Shown: positions 16,998-25,803 of the stretch, one piece after another | Position numbering within the stretch: position 1 is the first letter of the stretch | How the letters are laid out: each line of letters starts with the position of its first letter | Source: CAVTLG01 sp963802635 | GTDB taxonomy: Bacteria; Chloroflexota; Ktedonobacteria; Ktedonobacterales; Ktedonobacteraceae | Reading direction: 5' to 3' | Assembly (NCBI GenBank): GCA_963802635.1 | Contig: CAWDJJ010000001.1 | Span: 1,612,001-1,676,000, forward strand | DNA: 64,000 nt | Notes under the pieces: model-generated | Databases searched by the model: none | What the model was told of the DNA's origin: nothing | The model's input: the letters and a program-made list of their open reading frames with translations, nothing else | Made by a program: the position numbers and the translations under genes

Positions 16998-18549
16998 CTA
17001 CTGTTCAGGAGCTTCATTTTCTTCTTTCGTGGAGCGCTGGCGTGCAGCGGCACGGAATGCTTCGGCCATAGCGGTTAACTCGCCTTCTTCATGACCAGCT
17101 AAGCCACCGAGCAGAGCATTCTCGGAGCGTTCCTGGCGATCACGACGCTCTCCCTTATTCTCGCGCCTGGATATACTATGATCCTGGTGCGTGGGCAGCG
17201 CTTCGAGCGAAAGAGTCGGCGCTTCTGGCTGTTGTGGCTGTGCTGCCACCGCGTTCTGGGAAACCGTGGCCTCAGCGCTTTCATCTATTTCGGGTTGCTC
17301 GGTGGCTGTTTCCTTGGCATCCACTTCATCGGCCTGGCGCAAACTGAGGCCCAGGCGACGACGTTCGGCGTCGATGCGCAGGATACGCAGTTGCAACTGC
17401 GCGCCCTCGTGCAGGATTGCCTTGGGGTCTGTTCCGGGTGTGAGCTCGGAAAGATGGATCAGCCCCTCGATGCCGTCCTCGATGCGGGCAAACGCCCCAA
17501 ACGGAGCAATCTTTGTCACAACACCTGTGACAACCTGTCCAGGAGTATAGCGCTGCTCTACCGTCGTCCAGGGGTCCACTTCGGCACGCTTAATCGAGAG
17601 TGCGATCTTCTTCTTATCTTTATCGACACTCAGGACCTGTACCTCGACCTCCTGGCCGACATGCAGGACCTCGCTGGGGTGATTGACGCGGCTCCACGCC
17701 AGTTGGCTAATGTGGACCAGCCCGTCTGCACCACCGAGGTCGACAAAGGCACCAAAGTTTGCCAGATTGCTGACAACACCCTTGCGTACTTCACCCTGCT
17801 TCAGTTCATCGAGCAACTCTTCGCGGCGGCGCTGACGCCATTCCTGGACGGCCAGGCGCTCAGAGAGGATCAAGCGGTTACGCGCTCGATTGATCTCGAT
17901 GATCTTTAACTGCAGTTCTTTGTCTTTCATGCCCTGGAGTTTGGCCGCAGTTTCCTGATTCTCACCGCCAGCGGCGACCTCTTCGCGCTTGAGATTGAGA
18001 ATCTGAGAGATTGGCACGAACCCTCGGATGCCAGCGACATCCACGATTAAGCCACCTTTATTGTAATCGATGACTTTCGCTTTGAGCAGTTCGTTGTTTT
18101 TGTACTGTTCCTCGGCGATGCGCCACTGGCGTTCAGTGTTCGCACGCTTTAGAGAAAGGACTGCGTGACCTTCTGAAGTCTCAGGCTGAATGACATAAAC
18201 CAGGACTACGGTCGTTCAGGTGCAATTCGCTGAAAGAGCCATAGCCACTGGCTGGCAATTCTTTGGTCGAGAGAACGCCCTCAGATTTGAGGCCAATATC
18301 AACCAGGATTTCATCCTGATCAATACGCACGATTACGCCCTCGACGACATCGCCTCGTTTAATACTGATGGGATTGGCTGCTTCCGCCAGCAACGCTGCC
18401 ATTTCGTTCTGGTTAAAGTCTTCCACTTCTTCCTGATTGCTGTTCTGTTGCTCTTGTGGGTCAATTCCTTCGGTCATCGTCTGTACCCGCCCGCTTTTTT
18501 GATTTGTTGCTGGCACTGTCGAAAGGTCGCCGTGCTTTTGTGCTTGCAT
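16998..18549 (-). pseudogene. rpsA: Ribosomal protein S1-like (multi-S1-domain) protein, frameshifted
   Basis: Two adjacent minus-strand frames together encode one S1-family protein of about 516 residues. The first part (from ATG 18549) has an acidic leader and the start of S1 domain 1 (GDVVEGVIVRIDQDEILVDI) but runs into a stop at 18181. The protein resumes one base later as VLVYVIQPETSEGHAVLSLKRAN, then WRIAEEQY, GGLIVDVAGIRGFVPISQ and two further S1 domains (GVVSNLANFGAFVDLGGADG; GVVTKIAPFGAFARIEDG). Removing one C from the CC at 18210-18211 (minus-strand sense) restores a single frame. The tail is acidic and basic with low complexity. S1 proteins bind mRNA on the 30S subunit. As the gene is normally essential or important, a sequencing error is at least as likely as true inactivation. 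GAAGGGGG precedes the start. Confidence 0.88.
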
Positions 18550-19077
18550 GGGTAGTAAACCCCCTTCGATCCACGGTTTTTGCCTCGTCTATGATACTAC
18601 ACTCCCGTTTATCTGCCTTGTTTCGCTGTGCTGCTGTTTCTGCCAATTATTGTGACTGAAAGGTCAGATCCAAATGCATCTTCGTCATACTGCTCAGAAT
18701 GTGATGGACTGCACTGCACGTTGAAACCATGGGGAGTGTACCATCGGACTTAGGCTTATTCGGGGGAAGTGCTCAAAGCGGTCATCGTTTCGGTTTTTTT
18801 GCCATACACTTGCGCATGCGCAAGCGCATCCGTACAACCTGATTGTTTGCTTTACAGAACGGTGATACGAAACGACACTCGCAGGACAGTACGTTACTGA
18901 ATTAAGACAATAAGCGCCTGAATGTAAGCATACCCCCACTCGATAATCCAATTATACCAAATATCGTCCTCGATTGCAAGACAATAGCTAACCTTTTGAC
19001 AAATCTCCCCGATGTTTTTCTGTCTCACATTGTATCACAATAATGCAAGTCCTCAGCGCATATGCTAGAATAGCAGT
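18550..19077. other. Intergenic region with a perfect 16-base palindrome
   Basis: No gene is recognised. CTTGCGCATGCGCAAG at 18809-18824 is a perfect palindrome and could be a protein binding site between the divergent S1-like and Nudix genes. Confidence 0.4.
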
Positions 19078-19704
19078 ATGGATGTGCTGAATACTGCAAA
19101 TGTTTTGCGAATATTACGAATGAGCTTAGGGTCAGCGGAGCGCGCCGCTGTGCAGGTTGATGCTGTGGAGGGATATCGTGCTGGCGCACGCCGATCAGCG
19201 GTCTTGCTGCCGCTTTTCGAGGTGCAAGGTGAACTGCATCTTGCCTTTATCCGCCGGGCAAGTACGCTCAGGTCGCATAGCGGAGAGATTGCTTTTCCAG
19301 GAGGCAAAGTGGAGCCTATGGACGTCTCGCTGGTCATGACGGCCTTGCGAGAAGCGCAGGAAGAAATTGGCCTGGATGCTACCTCTGTAGAGGTGCTGGG
19401 CGTGTTGCCACCAGTTTTCACCGTTATCAGTAATTATCTGATTACACCGGTCGTCGCCTATCTGCCGCGCGGTCTGGGGACAATCCAATTGCAAGCCAGC
19501 GAAGTTGCGGAGCTGCTACAGGCTTCTGTGCGCGGCCTGGCTGACCCGGCGATAGCTCATACCGAGAGGTGGATGCGTGGAGAGAAGGCGCGTACGGTCT
19601 ATTTTTATGATTATGGGACTTATCGTATTTGGGGCGCAACGGGTCGTATTCTGGCCGCATTGCTGGAAATGGTGCAGGCGGAGGAGGTCACGCCTGCCGA
19701 TTGA
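19078..19704 (+). CDS. CoA pyrophosphatase-like Nudix hydrolase
   Basis: A 208-residue Nudix protein. It has the CoA-pyrophosphatase pattern RSHSGEIAFPGGK upstream of the Nudix box, with TALREAQEEIGL as the REuxEExGu core. PPVFTVISNYLITPVVAYL is the following strand segment typical of NudL/CoAse enzymes, which cleave CoA to 4'-phosphopantetheine and 3',5'-ADP. The N-terminal ~35 residues are a helical extension. The ribosome binding site is weak. It is monocistronic, divergent from the S1-like gene. Confidence 0.88.
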   Translation: MDVLNTANVLRILRMSLGSAERAAVQVDAVEGYRAGARRSAVLLPLFEVQGELHLAFIRRASTLRSHSGEIAFPGGKVEPMDVSLVMTALREAQEEIGLDATSVEVLGVLPPVFTVISNYLITPVVAYLPRGLGTIQLQASEVAELLQASVRGLADPAIAHTERWMRGEKARTVYFYDYGTYRIWGATGRILAALLEMVQAEEVTPAD

Positions 19705-19860
19705 GTGCTGCGTTTACCCATTAGTCATAGAGCACTTGTCAATCTCGCGTATTTGACTACAATTAGAAGTGTCAGACAAAAATTTACTGTAGTGTGTACG
19801 TTGTAAGCTGTCCTTTGAAGATGCGGTTGGTTTGTAAGTGCCCAATAGTGGAGAAAAGCT

Positions 19861-20256
19861 GTGACGTTGCCAACTCCTGATGCTCGATCTCCGAGATCCA
19901 TGCTACGACGATCCCAAATACTCTCATCATCTCACTCGATGCCTGCTAAGCCTCTGACACCCCCTCATGCGATGTCGTCTCCTCAAACGTCGTCTGTGCA
20001 TGGACCTGCTAACAGGAACTATCATGAGCACGCTATTGACTTCGCAACCCACTCGTGGGACCTGGCAACTGGCGGTTTGAAGACTTTAACTGCGAAACGG
20101 GAGCTGCCCATTCGACTTGAACGACGTACTTCTCGCATCACTCCTGACATGCTGGCTACTTCGTATGGCTACATGTTTGTGTTAATCATTATGGTGTGCG
20201 TGGTACTGATGCTGATCGGTGGGGGCATTGTGTTACTTGTAATGCTACAACCCTAA
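19861..20256 (+). CDS. Hypothetical tail-anchored membrane protein
   Basis: A 131-residue protein not recognised as a known family. The first 95 residues are polar and rich in Ser, Pro and Arg. A single hydrophobic helix (about 101-129) ends at the C-terminus, so it would be inserted with the N-terminus in the cytosol. The start is GTG 19861 behind GGAG. It stands alone 156 bases after the Nudix gene. Confidence 0.55.
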   Translation: MTLPTPDARSPRSMLRRSQILSSSHSMPAKPLTPPHAMSSPQTSSVHGPANRNYHEHAIDFATHSWDLATGGLKTLTAKRELPIRLERRTSRITPDMLATSYGYMFVLIIMVCVVLMLIGGGIVLLVMLQP

Positions 20257-20628
20257 CAGAATTGGAGTTCGCTGCCTGCTCATTGATTGATTACTTTTAT
20301 TCCAACTAAAATTGTGCTACTGCTTTGCCGTGGAACTCACTGGCAGCACTCTTCACTTGCACGCATCATCGCACAGGTGTAATAGTTGCTGCAACTCAGG
20401 TTGCTGACAAGTTGTGCGGTGGTCATTTTGTTATACCTGCTTTCTTGCGTGGAATTGAAGGCAAGCGCAAATTATGAAGGGTCTCTATCCTCGTGGGGGA
20501 AATGTCGAAAGACACGCCCCCACCCGGTTTCTCATGGAGGGAGAGCCAACATGAAATGCTGGTGGACAATATATATGCACAGGTCGGATGGCGTGTGTTG
20601 TTTTTGCGTGTGCCAAAAAAGCATATTT
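20257..20628. other. No gene recognised
   Basis: Only short, unconvincing frames are present. It separates plus-strand genes from the minus-strand accessory cluster. Confidence 0.4.
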
Positions 20629-20883
20629 TTATTCCCTTCTTATTCCAAACGGTTGCTTCATCCGTAGAAACCGTATGTTCTCTCCTTGTCCATACACCCT
20701 GACGTCTGCTCCTCTGTATATATCGGGACAATACAGGAAAACCGTGCAAACGTCTTGAACAGTCTCATCAACGCACTGGATGATGGCCTGGTACCAGCCT
20801 GCATCCAAGTATACAGAACCAGGGATATACACTTCGCATTCCAGTAATGTGTGAAGCGCTGCTTTTATTTCATGAATACGCAT
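20629..20883 (-). CDS. Small hypothetical protein
   Basis: An 84-residue protein, unrecognised. It is rich in beta-forming residues and aromatic residues in the middle (CEVYIPGSVYLDAGWYQAII) with a basic tail. It is the last gene of the minus-strand cluster at 20.6-23.1 kb, 45 bases after the DUF5348-like gene. No strong ribosome binding site is seen, so it is only moderately supported. Confidence 0.45.
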   Translation of the reverse strand: MRIHEIKAALHTLLECEVYIPGSVYLDAGWYQAIIQCVDETVQDVCTVFLYCPDIYRGADVRVYGQGENIRFLRMKQPFGIRRE

Positions 20884-20928
20884 GGTTATGCCTGTTTTCT
20901 ACCATTGAGAGAGAAGAATCTATTCATA

Positions 20929-21156
20929 CTATTTTCTGTTTAAACGGGATTTCATACCAGAAATGATCCCACAAAGAGATCGATCATGGAATATGAGACC
21001 ATATCCCTTATCATAATAGATGCTGGCGTGACACCATCTCCCATCCAAATGAACTTCTAGCTTTGAACCTACAACAAGGGTAAAACGGTCAAATGGGTCA
21101 TCCGCAATGAAGTACACACAGCCATCTTGTATGTAAAGCATGCCAGATTGTTTCAT
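20929..21156 (-). CDS. DUF5348-like small protein
   Basis: A 75-residue protein whose order of features (an opening GxLYIQDGCVYFI, then a KLEVHLDGRWCHASIYYD strand pair and a closing L.GIISGMKSRL) resembles the DUF5348 family, small SH3-like proteins common on mobile and accessory loci. The start follows AAAAGGAGAAAG. The family assignment is by eye and the function is unknown. Confidence 0.55.
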   Translation of the reverse strand: MKQSGMLYIQDGCVYFIADDPFDRFTLVVGSKLEVHLDGRWCHASIYYDKGYGLIFHDRSLCGIISGMKSRLNRK

Positions 21157-21222
21157 CTTTCTCCTTTTGGGTGTGGCTTGACGGGAAGGAACAGCAGAAG
21201 ACGCCCGTGGTCAGCTTCCTTT

Positions 21223-21555
21223 CTACGCATTCCAGTGTGCAAGTGCTTCATCGATCAATCTCTGTGCCGTACGAATGGACTCATAAAACCCTCTTTCCCT
21301 TGTATTTCTCTTGAGATGTCCCATTGCTCGTTTGATTGCATGCTGTGCTTGCGTTAATCGCTGGACAAGAGCTTCACTTTTCTGCTGCTCTTTGCACTGC
21401 TCGAGAGAGGTTTGTAAGAGCTGAATCGTACTCTGCAATTGTCCCGCGTTCACTTCACGGAGGGTGTGTTGCTCAAAAAACAAGCTGATCTTCTGAATAT
21501 CTTGTTCTAATGCTGTTTGCATGCGTACCTCCTGAAAGGTGAGCCTGGTATCCAT
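21223..21555 (-). CDS. Hypothetical helical protein
   Basis: A 110-residue protein, almost entirely helical with heptad-like Leu/Gln patterns, rich in Gln, Glu and Lys, without recognisable motifs. The start ATG 21555 lies one base past the TAA of the upstream HTH gene and behind GAGGAG. A second start at 21522 also has a good AGGAGG. It is part of the same minus-strand cluster. Confidence 0.6.
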   Translation of the reverse strand: MDTRLTFQEVRMQTALEQDIQKISLFFEQHTLREVNAGQLQSTIQLLQTSLEQCKEQQKSEALVQRLTQAQHAIKRAMGHLKRNTRERGFYESIRTAQRLIDEALAHWNA

Positions 21556-21557
21556 GC

Positions 21558-21785
21558 TTATTGCTCCTCTTCGAGAACGACATCCACCGTTTCAAGCGTG
21601 AATTCCCACTCGCTCTTGAGCAGCCTGGTGAGTCCTGCGAGGACTTTCTCGGCTTCTGTCCGCTCGACGGGCAAGCCGCGCAGCATGGCATAAACGATGC
21701 GATTCCCGACGCCAGCCTCCGTTGCCAGCGTCGGGATCTCGAAATGGTGTTGTGTTCTGAGTTGTGAAAGCGTTGGATTGCTCAT
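21558..21785 (-). CDS. XRE-like helix-turn-helix protein
   Basis: A 75-residue protein. Residues 5-55 fit a lambda-repressor-like HTH (TLSQLRTQHHFEIPTLATEAG, then IVYAMLRGLPVERTEAEKVLAGL). It is a paralogue of the next upstream protein (21782-22021), sharing the pattern LR-QH-I-LA-A and YAM-G-PV-A-V. The two genes overlap by four bases. A DNA-binding role is inferred from the fold only. Confidence 0.65.
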   Translation of the reverse strand: MSNPTLSQLRTQHHFEIPTLATEAGVGNRIVYAMLRGLPVERTEAEKVLAGLTRLLKSEWEFTLETVDVVLEEEQ

Positions 21786-22021
21786 GTCCCAGCGTCCTTC
21801 TTGATGTGGGCATAGACATCATCAAGGGTGTATGTTTGGTTGACAAGCTGAGACAATGCCTCGATCACGTGCTGGGCGATGTGCTTGTCCACCGGCATGC
21901 CCACTTCCATCGCGTAGATCTCTTCTGGCGGCACTTCAGCACGCTTTGCCAGATCCTTGATCCGCACGCTGTGTTGTTGTCGTAACTGCCGCAAACTGGG
22001 CTTGTTTGCGTCGTTCATCAT
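21782..22021 (-). CDS. XRE-like helix-turn-helix protein
   Basis: A 79-residue protein with an HTH-type core (SLRQLRQQHSVRIKDLAKRAE, then IYAMEVGMPVDKHIAQHVIEAL) and a short C-terminal helix. It overlaps the methyltransferase stop (ATGATGA) and in turn the next HTH gene, so the three are translationally coupled. A longer frame exists upstream but lies inside the methyltransferase. It may regulate the cluster. Confidence 0.65.
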   Translation of the reverse strand: MMNDANKPSLRQLRQQHSVRIKDLAKRAEVPPEEIYAMEVGMPVDKHIAQHVIEALSQLVNQTYTLDDVYAHIKKDAGT

Positions 22022-22854
22022 GGCTTCATCCCCCATGCTGTGATTCCAAAGGAGAGGCACACAAAGTTTTGATCATACAGGTCGCTCACGAGCTGCCAAT
22101 ACGTCTCTTCAAAGATTTCCTCCGAGATGAGGCCAGAAGCCAGCAGGTATGGTTTGAGCTGAAGAAAGGTGATTTTGGCGTTTTCGCTGGACGCGTAGTA
22201 CAAAGGCTCGTTGTACGTGGTATCCAGGATGAATGGTCGCTTGCCAATGTGCTGAAATCCGGCGTTTTTGAGCAATGGCCCGAGCATATGAACGATGCCC
22301 AGCGAACGTCCATCAACGGAAAACGTTCTTCCCTGCTGGCAAAGGGCCTCGAAGAGACAGGCACTCAATCGCTGCAAGGGGGCACTATTGGAAATGCCGC
22401 CCTCAATCTCGGTCAGGCGCAACACGCCGCCTGGTTTGAGCACTCGCTGACATTCGACCAGCAGCCCAGGCCACAACGCGGGAGAAAGAAAACTCTCGAT
22501 GCAACGCGCGTTGATCAGGTCAAGCGAGGCATCTGCGAACTGCAGCGGTTGGGTGATATCCATGAACTCGAACGTGGCGTTGGCACGCATTTGTGAAGTG
22601 GCGCGAGCATGAGCATACTCGATCATGGTCCGACTGAGGTCCACACCGATGACCTCGCTGCGGGGATACTCGTAGGCCACATCAAGCGCCCAGCTCCCCG
22701 GCCCGCACGCGAGATCGAGAATGATGTGCATGGACGCCACGTCCTCGCGTTCGGCGAAAAGCCCTCCCATGGCCTGGGTAAAGAGTCGATCTTGTTCAAT
22801 TAAGCGCGCCGTTTCTGTCGGGTCTTCTATATTCATAGGGTAATCATTTGTCAT
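22018..22854 (-). CDS. Class I SAM-dependent methyltransferase
   Basis: A 278-residue methyltransferase. Motif I is DLACGPGSWALDVA (about residues 47-60), followed by EVIGVDLS (acidic end of strand 2), a motif IV-like INARCIESFL, and LKPGGVLRLTEIEGG as post-motif III. The rest is a helical substrate domain without family-level identity. The substrate is unknown: small molecule, or protein/RNA within an accessory system. It is translationally coupled to two small HTH genes. Confidence 0.82.
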   Translation of the reverse strand: MTNDYPMNIEDPTETARLIEQDRLFTQAMGGLFAEREDVASMHIILDLACGPGSWALDVAYEYPRSEVIGVDLSRTMIEYAHARATSQMRANATFEFMDITQPLQFADASLDLINARCIESFLSPALWPGLLVECQRVLKPGGVLRLTEIEGGISNSAPLQRLSACLFEALCQQGRTFSVDGRSLGIVHMLGPLLKNAGFQHIGKRPFILDTTYNEPLYYASSENAKITFLQLKPYLLASGLISEEIFEETYWQLVSDLYDQNFVCLSFGITAWGMKP

Positions 22855-22877
22855 ATGACACCAATCCTTTCTTGCAT

Positions 22878-23102
22878 TTATTGAACGATAGCATTATAGG
22901 TATCATAGACGGCTTCCGTGGCAGCTTCTTCCCCAATCATGCTTGCGAGACGGTCACGCTGCTGATCAAGGCTTTTGTACTGATTGTTAATGATGCTGTG
23001 AGATGCTTTTTGTGCTAACCCGTGCAATGCGAGATTCATTGAGAAACACACGGATTCTATCTCTGCTCGTAATCTTGCTACTTCACTTCTATTTTCTGAC
23101 AT
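22878..23102 (-). CDS. Small hypothetical protein
   Basis: A 74-residue, mainly helical protein with no recognised domain, reading SEVARLRAEIES at the N-terminus and QQRDRLASMIG later. The start follows GGAAGG. It is probably the first gene of the minus-strand cluster, 23 bases before the methyltransferase. Confidence 0.6.
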   Translation of the reverse strand: MSENRSEVARLRAEIESVCFSMNLALHGLAQKASHSIINNQYKSLDQQRDRLASMIGEEAATEAVYDTYNAIVQ

Positions 23103-23414
23103 CGTATTTTCTGCCTTCCTAAAAAAATCTTTATATTTACTTAAGTGTTGTTTTGCCTCAATAGACAGATGTAACCATTACATCCAAGTACCCTTCTAAG
23201 GTTACAGCACATATAAGGATAATAAGCAAAGACTTATCTCTGTCTTTGCATGGACTTTGTACAGATGTTGTTTGCTCTGTATGGTTATACCTTGTCTACT
23301 TTTTACGTCTTTTAGTGATTAGTCACTTGTAGTCGACGCGTTGACTCTTCCGTGCTATACTTTCATTCAGGGTATCGAATACCTTAAAGTCGTGATAGAT
23401 GTGAGGAAAGACGC
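23103..23414. promoter_or_regulatory. Divergent intergenic region
   Basis: A 312-base AT-rich gap separating the minus-strand small-gene cluster from the plus-strand XRE-TPR regulator. TATACT at 23355 is a possible -10 element. It is the likely control region for both sides. No clear operator was found by eye. Confidence 0.4.
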
Positions 23415-25076
23415 ATGAAACAGGGCACGAAACGGGAAAAGTTGATACGTGCACGTATTCAAAAGGGGTTGTCACAGGCTGCTGCGGCGGGATTGATGGG
23501 GGTATCGCGCAACACCTGGAGCCTCTGGGAATTAGGTAAAGAAGATCCTTACCCACTGCACGTTGGGGCACTCTGCAAGTTCTTTGGTGTCAAGGAACCA
23601 AGCGAACTAGATCTGGAGCCATCACGGTTGGGGACAGAGAATGCACGGAAGAATAAGACAACATTGGATACACATTCTGTACCCTCACAACCTCAGGTGC
23701 TAATGCAAATAAAAGAGGGCGAAGCTCCCTCCCACCAACAAGAAGAACCATATGCGCTCTTTTCACGCGGCATTCCTCAAGATATAATCGAGACAGTGTC
23801 GGAACAGAAGCTAGAAAGTGATGAAGTTGTGAAAAGACGTGAAATACTAAAACAAGTGGCCCTCGCTCTAGGCATAACAGTAGTTGAGCCTCTACATACT
23901 TCTAACAGTGAACCAGGGGAGGGTTTAACAGGTCAAGCGCAACTACTAGCTTTGAGCGATCTTGATCTAATTGATAACTACGTTGAAGCCTTACAAAGGC
24001 TTCTGCTAAAAGGTGAGGCACAGTATGTGATGCAAGCCTCGCAGGATTTGTATACAAAGCTTATGCGAGAACACCAGGGGATAAAAGATAGACGCTTTGC
24101 AGAGACGCAAATTCGCATTGGAATGCTTGCAGGTTACAATCAACAGAATAACATTTTTGGGAGAGCGCATAATACATATTTACCTCAGGAATCTATTGTA
24201 AATCTTGAGATGATAACACAGCAATTTCGCGAAATGCAGCGACGAGGTGATACATCATTATCATATGGGCTTAATACCCATATGATAATGATCCAAGACG
24301 CTCTTATGAAAACACCTGATGATACTCTGCGCCGTGCGTTATGGAGTGTCCTTGCTCGGACGCAACTAGTTGCTCGTTTTCATCCCGTGAAAAAAGAGCG
24401 AGCAGCACAGACAAAAACGTTCAATGAATTGGCTATTGCATCGGCACAAAATAGTGGAGATACAACATTGGTCGGAGCTGCAATTGGTCATCTTGCTCAT
24501 TGGTATCTTCGAGAAGCCGAGGATTGCAATAATGCGGCGCGTCTTCTTGAGGAAGCGAAGAGGTACGCTGATAAAGACAAAGAAAATGTGTTAAATGGAT
24601 GGTTTTCTCTGCTTGCGGCTTCTATTGCGGCGAAGAAAGGACATAAGCAACAGTGCGATTTATACCTTACAGAAGCATTAACTATTGCGAATTGTGTTCC
24701 AAAGGCGCGAGAAAATATCGATAAATATTATACCGATTTTGATACAATAAGTGCTCATGTTTTCAGCATTAATTGCTGGATGAACATGGGAGATGCAAAG
24801 AAGGCACAAACACATCTCGTTGAAACCGATTTAGAGCAGCTATCAGATAATCGTCGGGCCAGTGCATACTACGATGCATCGAGGATATATGCGGCTCTAG
24901 GCAATTTGGATGTAATGCAGGCATATGCGTTTCGGGCAATCGACAAAGCCATTTCTACGCAGCAATTCTATGTAATCCCACGATGTTTAGTATTAGCAAG
25001 GACGCTTCAGAAGAAAGACGCAAATGATCCTCATACTACTGCTATCATAGAATACGCTCATAGCTCTGAGCAATAA
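23415..25076 (+). CDS. XRE-family HTH regulator with TPR-like C-terminus
   Basis: A 553-residue protein. Residues 5-60 are a Cro/CI-type HTH (IRARIQKGLSQAAAAGLMGVSRNTW then LWELGKEDP). After a variable linker, the region from about 165 to the end is all-helical with TPR-like repeats (for example AAIGHLAHWYLREAEDCNNAARLLEEAKRYA). This layout is common in regulators of Ktedonobacteria and Streptomyces that may sense peptides or proteins. It is transcribed away from the small HTH/methyltransferase cluster and could control it. The start follows GAGGAAAG. Codon use is AT-richer than in the housekeeping genes, consistent with acquired DNA. Confidence 0.78.
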   Translation: MKQGTKREKLIRARIQKGLSQAAAAGLMGVSRNTWSLWELGKEDPYPLHVGALCKFFGVKEPSELDLEPSRLGTENARKNKTTLDTHSVPSQPQVLMQIKEGEAPSHQQEEPYALFSRGIPQDIIETVSEQKLESDEVVKRREILKQVALALGITVVEPLHTSNSEPGEGLTGQAQLLALSDLDLIDNYVEALQRLLLKGEAQYVMQASQDLYTKLMREHQGIKDRRFAETQIRIGMLAGYNQQNNIFGRAHNTYLPQESIVNLEMITQQFREMQRRGDTSLSYGLNTHMIMIQDALMKTPDDTLRRALWSVLARTQLVARFHPVKKERAAQTKTFNELAIASAQNSGDTTLVGAAIGHLAHWYLREAEDCNNAARLLEEAKRYADKDKENVLNGWFSLLAASIAAKKGHKQQCDLYLTEALTIANCVPKARENIDKYYTDFDTISAHVFSINCWMNMGDAKKAQTHLVETDLEQLSDNRRASAYYDASRIYAALGNLDVMQAYAFRAIDKAISTQQFYVIPRCLVLARTLQKKDANDPHTTAIIEYAHSSEQ

Positions 25077-25095
25077 AGTTAGGACGGTTAAAAAT

Positions 25096-25383
25096 ATGAT
25101 TACGCATGTTGTGCTTTTACAGCCAAAAGAGGAAACCACTTCAGAAGAGCTTGCTGCTGCCTTGCAACTCGTCAAAACATTACAGCAGCAAATTCCTGAG
25201 ATTCTCGATGTCCAAACAGGCACGAATCTGAGTAGCCATCATCAAGGATATACACATGGGTTCGTGATGCATTTTGCTGACGAAGAACACCTGCATGCGT
25301 ATGCTCCTCACCCACTCCACCGCGTTGTAGCGGATGAACTCGTCCGTCTTTGCGCAAGTATTATTGACTTTGATCTTGCATAG
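25096..25383 (+). CDS. Dabb (stress-responsive alpha/beta barrel) family protein
   Basis: A 95-residue ferredoxin-like barrel protein. It begins MITHVVLLQPKEET and has the diagnostic FVMHFADEEHLHAYAPHPLHRVV segment of the Dabb family. Members dimerise; some are stress proteins, others enzymes such as olivetolic acid cyclase. It follows the XRE-TPR gene by 19 bases with its own AGGACGG and is likely cotranscribed. No enzymatic role can be assigned. Confidence 0.8.
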   Translation: MITHVVLLQPKEETTSEELAAALQLVKTLQQQIPEILDVQTGTNLSSHHQGYTHGFVMHFADEEHLHAYAPHPLHRVVADELVRLCASIIDFDLA

Positions 25384-25404
25384 CTCTGAGAGAGCAGAGA
25401 GCGC

Positions 25405-25797
25405 ATGGAGAGTAAGTGGGCACTCGGTATTACTGATACCCTCGCTGTTGGCTTGTTGTGTGAATATACGGGACTCAGAGTCCCGATTGTTGCCTTTCCT
25501 GCAACAGGTCGCACATCCAGCTTTTGCGAGAAGCGTGAGAGCGTTGAGACGGTAATGATGCAGATAGCCGAGGAAGCACAATCCATCGTATCTGGTGATC
25601 GCGTGATCGTTCCTATGCAAACCATGCATGTGCTGACAAATACAGGTGATGCCGAGATGAAGTTTATTTGCTTTGGGGTGAAAGCATTACCTCAAGGTAT
25701 CTAGCCTGCACGTTTGGAGCCGTGGAAGGAAACCGAGAGCGTTCAAGCATTGGAGCAACATCTTGATGCGACGTTTGCACTCATTATTGCGTGAGGA
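25405..25797 (+). pseudogene. Chimeric remnant: flavoprotein fragment joined to cupin-like fragment
   Basis: The frame 25405-25704 starts with KWALGITDTLAVGLLCEYTGLRVP, a diverged copy of KWAQGIGDTLVVSLLCEALGRRTP in the flavoprotein 600 bases downstream, then turns into a cupin-like end (IVSGDRVIVPMQTMHVLTNTGDAEMKFICFG). After the TAG stop the same frame stays open to 25797 (EPWKETESVQALEQHLDATF). No complete domain is left. It is most simply a deletion fusion of two decayed genes. Confidence 0.6.
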
Positions 25798-25803
25798 TTA
25801 TCC

